DNA from: an uncultured Clostridia bacterium
Lineage (GTDB): Bacteria > Bacillota > Clostridia > UBA1381
Assembly (NCBI GenBank): GCA_934476675.1
Contig: CAKSOE010000026.1
Coordinates: forward strand, 1-43,673
Reading direction: 5' to 3'
DNA length: 43,673 bases
Below, in pieces: positions 38,034 to 43,673 of the stretch. How positions within the stretch are numbered: position 1 is the stretch's first letter; the number at the start of each line of letters is the position of its first letter. Made by a program: the position numbers and the translations under genes. The notes below the pieces were generated by a model. It searched no databases. It was not told where the DNA came from and saw only the letters and a program-made list of their open reading frames with translations.

Positions 38034-40913
38034 ATGAAACGGATATTTTGGGTAATACTGTCCGTACTGCTGCTATGCTCGTGCAGCGGCAAAAACAGAA
38101 ACACGGAAAATTACGACCGTCTGACGGCAGGCGTTATGACGGGTGAGGGCAGCACGTACAGCCAGCTTAAAAACTCAATGATAGCCACGCTTGAGGCTGA
38201 AATAATTCCGCCCGAAAAAGCGGATTTATCTAAATACGACATTATTTTTCTTGACGATAATTCCGTAAAGGAAAATGCGTTTGACGTTCAAAAAATCAGC
38301 GAATACGTCAGAAACGGCGGAACGGCGGTTCTTGCAAATTCGCTCTACGATCGGTTCGACAAAGACTTTATCGGCGCAGCGGAATTTAAAAAAGTCGATA
38401 AATGCCCGACAGAGCTTGACTGTCCCGACAACGGCGGGGATATAAAGAAAATCCAGGAGCTTTTGTGCGATTTTATCAATCTGTACAAGGACTATAAAAA
38501 CTACGATACGCTTTCGCAAATGGACTACGGCTATGCCGTTGTGCCGTCAAGCGCCGAAAGCATTGCCGATTCGGACGGCGCTGCGCTCTATACGCTTAAT
38601 AAATACGGCAGCGGCTATGTGTTTTTCACAAATCCGCTTTTGCCTAACATTTTTTCGGTTAATGACTTAACGCCCGACAGCGAGGGCGAATACCTGTCCG
38701 ACACGACAGTCGGGGCGAATATTCTGTTAAAAAGCTTGATAGCTGAATTTGTTTCGATCAAAAAATACGGTTATGCGGTATGGCGGACGTTCGGTTCGTT
38801 CGGCACAAAGCCGGCGTCGTGGGAACTGCACTATGAGGATATAACCGGAATAGAAAACGAAAGCGCGGTAAAATTCGCCGAGCTGTGCCGCAGTTACGGG
38901 CAGTTTCCGTCATATACGCTTGCGCGCAATCCGTATACATGGTTTGAACGCGCCGAAAGCGTGACGTATCTTAACGGCGAAAACGGTTCATATGAGCCGT
39001 ACAGCTATGAAAATGCGTATTCATCTGGGCGGCATTTTGTGTCGGCAAAAAAGTGGATTCAGCTTGACGCTTATCAAAATACGGAAAGCTATTTTTCCTA
39101 CGACGGACGTTATACAAAACGTGCATATCCGTGTTTTGCCGATTTTGACAAAGACGGAAAAACCGATATGATTTGCGGAAGTGCGGACGGCGGACTGTAT
39201 TTTTACAGCGGACAGGGTGAAAAGGACAACTATGAATTCGGCGTAAAAACACTTCTGACCGATAACGAGGGCAATGCAATCGGTGTCGGGGCATATTCTT
39301 CGCCTGCATTTGCCGATATTGATGCGGACGGAATAGACGAGCTTTTAAGCGGAAGTGAAAACGGAAAAATTTATTGCTTTAAACCGATAAGAGGCTGTGC
39401 ATTTGAGGTACAGGGCGAAATTCTCGATACCGGGCTTACGGATTCCATGATTGATACCGGTGACTTAAACGGTGACGGACTTATCGATCTTGCGGTCGGT
39501 TCGCGCACGGGCGAAATGCGTGTGTATTACGGCGAAAAATCACAGTACGGCATAAAATTCGTTAAATATATCACGGTCGAAACCGACGGCAGACAATGTG
39601 CGCCGTGTATCGATGAAAGCACGCTCTATGCCGGAACGGGCGAAGGCTATATAATGAAATTCAAAAACACAGGCGATACGTTTGTTTTTGATTCGTACCT
39701 TGACAGCGTCAAAAAGAATTATAACGGAAATAATCATCTGAAATTCGGCGAGAACTGCGTGCCGCGGTTTTATGACGTTAACGGAGACGGAAAAAAGGAG
39801 CTTGCCGCCGGACAGCTTGAATACGGCATGGCATATCCTATCGACAGTCCGTATTTCCCGTGCCGCGAAAATCTGCAAAAACAGCTTGACTATTTCAGCG
39901 AAAACAATATATATGTAGGAATACATTCACTCACGCAAAAGCACGCCGATTACGAACAGGAGCTTTCCGAGCTTGAAATGCACAAAAAAGCCTTCGAAAG
40001 CTACGGCTTAAAATGGGACGGAAAGGGCGCAAATCAGCATACATGGTTCACAAGCGAGCGCGGCTATGACGGCAATTACGACAACAAACAAGGTTATGAC
40101 GGAACATACCGCAGTCAATATGCGTCGGGGCTTTTATGGAACAGCGGTTCACAAACGCCGTCAAGCGACGCCGTACCGCAGATAAGTGCGGAGAATTCAA
40201 TTTCCGTGCCGTTCTATCTGTTCGGGAAAATGCTCATGCTCCAGCCGTCAAATACGCCCTACGGCGAGGACAAATATTCGGATATTACCACAAAATATGA
40301 GCTGCCGCTGCTGTTTTATAATCATTGCGATTATATTTACGAAAAATATGATGACCAGGAAAATCAGGTGAAAAAGGTCGATGAACGCGTTAAGGATAAC
40401 GGATATTGCTTTGTCGGTGAAAATCAGCTTGCGAAATCCGCCGCCGCGGCGCTTAATACAAGGGTTTATGCAAGACGTGACGGTGACAGGATAGTTTTGA
40501 AAGCGGAAACGATTGATAAAAAGCTGCCGCTCTATGACAGCAGCTATGCCGCTTGTACGGGTGTAAAGGTGACGTTCGGCAGCGGTAATGTGCTTGATTA
40601 CAGCTCAGATGCGTCTGTATGGCGCGCGGATAATCACGGTGTGTATGTTTCTCTTGACAATGAAGCGGTGATTGAACGCTCAAAAAGCACACAGCCGCAT
40701 ATAACGGCGGTAAATATTCCGGCAAAAATCAAATCAGAAAAGGACGGTTACACCGTAAAATTTCTTGATGACGGAATGATGCAGGTAACTGTTGACGGAA
40801 ATGCGGAGGTTGTCAGCGGTGTTTGGCAAAAATCCGAAATAAACGGAAAAACCGTGTTCACAAAATACGGAAAAGCACAGACGCTTAAAATAAGGACTTA
40901 CGGGGGTAGATGA
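38034..40913 (+). CDS. Large lipoprotein with FG-GAP/VCBS-type repeats, unknown function
   Basis: A 959-residue exported lipoprotein: signal peptide with lipobox LCSC and lipid-modified Cys17. Residues about 30-235 look like a Rossmann or amidotransferase-like fold (YDIIFLDDNS, YVRNGGTAVLANS). About 244-300 (ELHYEDITGIENESAVKFAE) and 607-745 (YFSENNIYVGIHSLT) resemble two halves of a glycoside hydrolase/deacetylase-type barrel; this is low confidence. Between them (about 360-600) lie at least four calcium-binding-type repeats: DFDKDGKTDMICG, DIDADGIDELLSG, DLNGDGLIDLAVG and DVNGDGKKELAAG, which form a beta-propeller in FG-GAP/VCBS proteins. A beta-rich C-terminal part (about 800-959) follows. 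GGAGG at 38024-38028 serves the ATG. Its place in the locus suggests it acts on the same surface polymer, for example recognising or trimming it. Confidence 0.75.
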   Translation: MKRIFWVILSVLLLCSCSGKNRNTENYDRLTAGVMTGEGSTYSQLKNSMIATLEAEIIPPEKADLSKYDIIFLDDNSVKENAFDVQKISEYVRNGGTAVLANSLYDRFDKDFIGAAEFKKVDKCPTELDCPDNGGDIKKIQELLCDFINLYKDYKNYDTLSQMDYGYAVVPSSAESIADSDGAALYTLNKYGSGYVFFTNPLLPNIFSVNDLTPDSEGEYLSDTTVGANILLKSLIAEFVSIKKYGYAVWRTFGSFGTKPASWELHYEDITGIENESAVKFAELCRSYGQFPSYTLARNPYTWFERAESVTYLNGENGSYEPYSYENAYSSGRHFVSAKKWIQLDAYQNTESYFSYDGRYTKRAYPCFADFDKDGKTDMICGSADGGLYFYSGQGEKDNYEFGVKTLLTDNEGNAIGVGAYSSPAFADIDADGIDELLSGSENGKIYCFKPIRGCAFEVQGEILDTGLTDSMIDTGDLNGDGLIDLAVGSRTGEMRVYYGEKSQYGIKFVKYITVETDGRQCAPCIDESTLYAGTGEGYIMKFKNTGDTFVFDSYLDSVKKNYNGNNHLKFGENCVPRFYDVNGDGKKELAAGQLEYGMAYPIDSPYFPCRENLQKQLDYFSENNIYVGIHSLTQKHADYEQELSELEMHKKAFESYGLKWDGKGANQHTWFTSERGYDGNYDNKQGYDGTYRSQYASGLLWNSGSQTPSSDAVPQISAENSISVPFYLFGKMLMLQPSNTPYGEDKYSDITTKYELPLLFYNHCDYIYEKYDDQENQVKKVDERVKDNGYCFVGENQLAKSAAAALNTRVYARRDGDRIVLKAETIDKKLPLYDSSYAACTGVKVTFGSGNVLDYSSDASVWRADNHGVYVSLDNEAVIERSKSTQPHITAVNIPAKIKSEKDGYTVKFLDDGMMQVTVDGNAEVVSGVWQKSEINGKTVFTKYGKAQTLKIRTYGGR

Positions 40914-42046
40914 CATTGCAGAACAGAATACCGCTTGAACGCTCCGTTACTGAAAAGAAAACGGACTGGCCGCTCATAATCGTAACCATGTGCCTGTCGG
41001 TTTTCGGAATTATCGTAATCTATTCCGCGACAAGAACACTCGATACGAATACAAATGTGATAGTGCAGAGCATTTCGTTTGCAATCGGGATCGGATTGCT
41101 TGTATTGCTGCAAAGATTTGATTATGAGCAGTTCAAAAATATGATAAAGCCTATTTATATAATCAGCGTTCTGATGCTTGTCGCGGTGCTGATATTCGGT
41201 ATAACCGGCGACTGGGGCGCACGCAGCTGGATACGAATAGGTGCAATCGGCATACAGCCGTCGGAATTTGCAAAAATCTGCTTTATAATAACCTTTTCCT
41301 ACCACCTTTCCATGGTGGAGGAGGATATAAACAAACCTCTTGTCATATTCGGACTGATACTTCATCTGTCCGTACCCGTGCTGTTGATTATGTGTCAGCC
41401 GGACTTGGGCAGTATGCTTGTGTTTTTGTTTATGTTCGCGTGTATGCTGTTTGCGGCAAGGCTTTCGTGGAAATATATCGTGCCTGTGGCTTTGGGCGGC
41501 GTGATTTCACTGCCGTTTATATATAAGTATGTCCTGAATGAGTATCAGCAAAAGCGTATTCAGGTGTTCTTCAATCCGGATCTTGACCCTTTAAACCGCG
41601 GTTATAACGTAATTCAGTCTAAAATAGCGGTTGGGTCGGGACAGCTGTGGGGAAAGGGCTACTTGCAGGGAACTCAGAATCAGCTCGGCTATCTCCCGAC
41701 TAAATATACCGACTTCATTTTCTCGGTTATTTCCGAGGAATTTGGTTTTATCGGTGCGGCATTGGTTGCGCTGGCGCTGTTTTTCATAATCTGGCGGTGC
41801 TTTAAAACCGCACAGCTCTCGTCCAATCTGTTCGGACGCTATATATGCGTCGGTACGGCGTCTATGCTGCTGTTCCATTCGTTTGAAAATATGGGAATGT
41901 GCATAGGACTTATGCCCGTAACGGGTATTCCGCTGCCGTTTGTGAGCTACGGCGGAACCTCGATGGTAACAAATATGATTGCAATCGGACTGGTGCTCAG
42001 CGTGGCATACCATAATAAACGCCGGAGCGTCTTTGATGTATATTAA
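40910..42046 (+). CDS. rodA: RodA/FtsW-family SEDS peptidoglycan glycosyltransferase
   Basis: A 10-helix SEDS protein of 378 residues that polymerises glycan strands during growth, working with a class B penicillin-binding protein. Marks: FGIIVIYSAT near the start, WIRIGAIGIQPSEFAKI with the family QPSEFxK motif, QPDLGSMLVFLFMF, and the end GIPLPFVSYGGTSM. The length and the absence of extra domains favour RodA (elongation) over FtsW. ATG 40910 overlaps the previous stop as ATGA, with GGGGG only a few bases upstream; TTG 40916 has better spacing and may be the true start. It is coupled to the lipoprotein gene, tying the acylation locus to wall elongation. Confidence 0.93.
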   Translation: MTLQNRIPLERSVTEKKTDWPLIIVTMCLSVFGIIVIYSATRTLDTNTNVIVQSISFAIGIGLLVLLQRFDYEQFKNMIKPIYIISVLMLVAVLIFGITGDWGARSWIRIGAIGIQPSEFAKICFIITFSYHLSMVEEDINKPLVIFGLILHLSVPVLLIMCQPDLGSMLVFLFMFACMLFAARLSWKYIVPVALGGVISLPFIYKYVLNEYQQKRIQVFFNPDLDPLNRGYNVIQSKIAVGSGQLWGKGYLQGTQNQLGYLPTKYTDFIFSVISEEFGFIGAALVALALFFIIWRCFKTAQLSSNLFGRYICVGTASMLLFHSFENMGMCIGLMPVTGIPLPFVSYGGTSMVTNMIAIGLVLSVAYHNKRRSVFDVY

Positions 42047-42064
42047 TTCACAAATCACTTCTTT

Positions 42065-42109
42065 CGGAATATTATATCAGTAAGAGATAATATTTCCGGG
42101 TAAACCCGG
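42065..42109 (+). promoter_or_regulatory. Two overlapping, mutually exclusive hairpins before the DUF3343 gene
   Basis: Hairpin 1 pairs 42065-42075 with 42087-42098 with one bulged base. Hairpin 2 pairs CCGGG (42096-42100) with CCCGG (42105-42109) around TAAA. They share bases 42096-42098, so only one can form fully, and hairpin 2 ends next to the AAGGAG binding site. This could be a switch in the leader or only a terminator remnant of rodA. Confidence 0.35.
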
Positions 42110-42125
42110 GAAAGGAGTGATTTTT

Positions 42126-42383
42126 TTGTATATAACGGTTGGTTCAATAACCTCGGCAACACGTCTTAAAAAGCTTATCGAAAAAAGAGCCGGATATCCG
42201 GCATATCTCGTGCACACGCCGTCAGAGATAAACGAAACCGGCGGCTGTTCTTATTCAGTGCGCGCAGATAACAGGCTGGCGCCTCTGGTAAGACCTTTGA
42301 GCGAAGAATACGGCATAGGGATAAAAAATATTTATACGGAGGAATTTGCCGAGGGGGAGCGTGTTTTCAATGCTGTACCTTGA
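42126..42383 (+). CDS. DUF3343 family protein, putative sulfur/selenium carrier
   Basis: An 85-residue cytoplasmic protein of the DUF3343 family, annotated in databases as Se/S carrier-like and often found beside cysteine desulfurases, YedF and SelD. Marks are YITVGSITSATRLKKLI near the start and TPSEINETGGCSYSVRA, with one Cys in GGCSYS that could carry the sulfur. I use TTG 42126: AAGGAGTG is 8 bp upstream; the GTG at 42117 lies within that site. The next gene overlaps its end, so the two are co-translated. No selD, selA or SECIS-bearing gene is seen, so a selenium role is not shown here. Confidence 0.82.
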   Translation: MYITVGSITSATRLKKLIEKRAGYPAYLVHTPSEINETGGCSYSVRADNRLAPLVRPLSEEYGIGIKNIYTEEFAEGERVFNAVP

Positions 42384-43485
42384 TAATGCTTCAACCACGC
42401 TGAAAAAGCCTTTCGGCGTGTATGCGTCAATGATGTGGAACACGGTGTTCGGCAGCGTAAATGCCGGCCGCGGCGGACATATGATGAGCATAAAGGGAAC
42501 AGAGGGGATTATAGAAGCGCAGGACGAAACGGCAGCGCTTTTTAATATCGATAATCCGCAAAACATTGCGTTCACGCTCAATGCTACGTATGCGCTGAAT
42601 ATGGTGATGCTCGGCGTGCTGTTTGACGGAGGACACGTGGTGGTAACGGAAATGGAGCATAACAGTGTTTTAAGACCGGCATACCGCCTGGGGAATTATA
42701 CGGTTGTAAAGGCAGATGAGAGCGGTTATGTAAGCGCGGAGGATGTGGAAAAGGCTATAATGCCCGATACAAAGCTTGTGGTGTGTACGCACGCGTCAAA
42801 TGTGTGCGGAACAATTCAGCCGGTGGAGGAAATAGGCAGTATTGCCAGGAAGAAAGGTGTGCTGTATCTTGTGGACGCGGCGCAGACCGGTGGCTGTCTT
42901 GAAACGGACGCGGAGAACATCGGGGCGGATTTTTTGGTGTTTTCGGGGCATAAGGGACTTATGGGACCTCTCGGAACGGGCGGAGTGTATGTAAAAAATC
43001 CGCATACGCTTGAGCCGGTAATAACCGGAGGAACGGGAAGCCGATCTGAAAGCCTTGTGCAGCCGGATTTTATGCCCGATATGCTGCAAAGCGGAACAGT
43101 TAATACTCCGGCGTTAAAAGCGCTTGCGGCAGGTGTTAGGTATATACGCCGCAGAGGGGTGGAGGAAATAAGCGAAAAAGAAGCGTATCTTGCGCATAAA
43201 ATGGAAGAAAACCTTCTGAATATGGGAGGAATAATCGTGTACGGCAGAGAGAGAAGGATAGGAACGACTGCGTTTAATATAGCAGGCAAAGCGAGTGCAG
43301 ATACTGCACAGCTGCTTTCGGGAGAAATAGCAGTGCGTGCGGGATACCATTGCGCACCGCTGGCACATAGAGCGCTGGGAACGAAAAAAATCGGAGCGGT
43401 TCGAATTTCATTCGGAGCGTTTAACTGTATAAAAGATGTAGAAAAGGCCTCGGATGCAATCTGGAAGGTCAAAAAAACGGGATAG
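42370..43485 (+). CDS. Cysteine desulfurase family PLP enzyme
   Basis: A class V aminotransferase-fold enzyme of 371 residues that takes sulfur (or selenium) from cysteine (or selenocysteine). Marks: start MLYLDNASTTLKKP, EMEHNSVLRPAYRL, DAAQTGGCLETD, PLP-binding Lys195 in SGHKGLMGPLG and the persulfide-forming Cys328 in AGYHCAPLAHRALG. The RAGYHCAP form belongs to the SufS/CsdA-like (group II) branch. No sufB or iscU gene follows, so it may serve the DUF3343 carrier instead of Fe-S assembly. ATG 42370 has GGGGGAG about 10 bp upstream and overlaps the previous gene by 14 bp; GTG 42361 is an alternative. The stop codon lies in the terminator stem. Confidence 0.9.
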   Translation: MLYLDNASTTLKKPFGVYASMMWNTVFGSVNAGRGGHMMSIKGTEGIIEAQDETAALFNIDNPQNIAFTLNATYALNMVMLGVLFDGGHVVVTEMEHNSVLRPAYRLGNYTVVKADESGYVSAEDVEKAIMPDTKLVVCTHASNVCGTIQPVEEIGSIARKKGVLYLVDAAQTGGCLETDAENIGADFLVFSGHKGLMGPLGTGGVYVKNPHTLEPVITGGTGSRSESLVQPDFMPDMLQSGTVNTPALKALAAGVRYIRRRGVEEISEKEAYLAHKMEENLLNMGGIIVYGRERRIGTTAFNIAGKASADTAQLLSGEIAVRAGYHCAPLAHRALGTKKIGAVRISFGAFNCIKDVEKASDAIWKVKKTG

Positions 43486-43510
43486 ATTTTCTATCCCATA
43501 CATATTTTTT
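43479..43510 (+). terminator. Terminator of the cysteine desulfurase operon
   Basis: GGGATAG (43479-43485) pairs with CTATCCC (43491-43497) around a 5-base loop; the T-rich sequence ATATTTTTTAT follows. The gene's stop codon TAG is the last part of the left arm. Confidence 0.75.
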
Positions 43511-43540
43511 ATAAAATAATAATTTTTTTTAAAAAAAGTG

Positions 43541-43569
43541 TTGACAAATGACTTGGTTTTTGCTATAAT
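43541..43569 (+). promoter_or_regulatory. tRNA-Gly promoter
   Basis: A perfect TTGACA (43541-43546) and TATAAT (43564-43569) are separated by 17 bp, with the tRNA beginning 28 bp after the -10. Confidence 0.9.
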
Positions 43570-43597
43570 ATTTAAGTCGGTTGATGAAGATATATAT

Positions 43598-43671
43598 GCG
43601 GGTGTAGTTCAATGGTAGAATCCCAGCCTTCCAAGCTGGTCGTGTGGGTTCGATTCCCATCACCCGCTCCA
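43598..43671 (+). tRNA. tRNA-Gly (anticodon TCC)
   Basis: A complete 74-base cloverleaf: acceptor stem GCGGGTG/CACCCGC, discriminator T, and encoded CCA at 43669-43671. The anticodon stem CCAGC/GCTGG encloses the loop CTTCCAA, giving anticodon TCC (glycine GGA/GGG codons). The T-arm is GTGGG-TTCGATT-CCCAT. It is charged by the enzyme encoded at 5543-6934. Other tRNA genes may follow beyond the window. Confidence 0.97.
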
Positions 43672-43673
43672 TT

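Noticed and set aside
42126..43485. A selenium-utilisation operon
   Set aside because: DUF3343 and a desulfurase alone are suggestive, but no selD, selA, selB, tRNA-Sec or in-frame TGA gene is seen.

Overview
The window looks like chromosomal DNA of a low-to-mid GC Firmicute of the class Clostridia, probably a gut-type anaerobe. The reasons are AGGAGG-type ribosome binding sites with frequent TTG starts, TTGACA-N17-TATAAT promoters, the sporulation pair spmA/spmB, a glycyl radical enzyme with its radical SAM activase, an alpha2-type glycyl-tRNA synthetase, a clostridial AbrB-type regulator ending in a CxxC pair, and a GH3 glucosidase with the reversed domain order known from Butyrivibrio and Ruminococcus. 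I cannot name the species. No insertion sequence, prophage, CRISPR array or rRNA gene is visible.

Layout. 0.4-1.7 kb: membrane-anchored HtrA protease, followed by a run of hairpins. 1.9-5.4 kb: a truncated AraC remnant, then a glycyl radical enzyme and its activase. 5.5-6.9 kb (-): glycyl-tRNA synthetase. 7.0-7.2 kb: a cluster of DnaA-box-like sites. 7.4-8.7 kb: radA. 8.8-12.1 kb (-): a PAP2-type membrane protein and a domain-swapped GH3 beta-glucosidase, with a divergent AraC/cupin regulator (12.2-13.1 kb). 13.2-14.9 kb (-): two tandem paralogous single-pass membrane proteins of unknown function. 15.1-16.3 kb (-): an SH3/NlpC-P60 cell-wall hydrolase. 16.8-20.2 kb: comEC-holA.

20.2-28.0 kb: a six-gene envelope-polysaccharide operon (a glycosyltransferase-CsaB pyruvyltransferase fusion, the lipid flippase murJ, an O-antigen-ligase-type polymerase/ligase, a second glycosyltransferase and two DUF4330-like membrane proteins). 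28.1-30.9 kb (-): coaBC, an AbrB protein with a duplicated DNA-binding domain, and holB. 31.0-32.1 kb: spmA-spmB.

32.1-40.9 kb: the most interesting part, a dlt-like acylation locus behind a consensus promoter. It has two paralogous amino-acid-activating ligases, one carrier protein, an MBOAT (DltB-like), an SGNH protein (DltD-like), a tandem array of three ~106-bp repeats, a 35-residue DltX-like microprotein and a 959-residue lipoprotein carrying FG-GAP/VCBS-type repeats. The model from known dlt systems is that an acyl group is activated in the cytoplasm, loaded on the carrier, passed by the MBOAT through the microprotein to the cell surface and placed on an envelope polymer. Two ligases with a difference at the position equivalent to the DltA chirality-selecting cysteine suggest two substrates, or one active and one altered enzyme.

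40.9-43.7 kb: rodA, a DUF3343 sulfur/selenium-carrier-like protein, a cysteine-desulfurase-family enzyme, and a complete tRNA-Gly(TCC) gene at the right edge.
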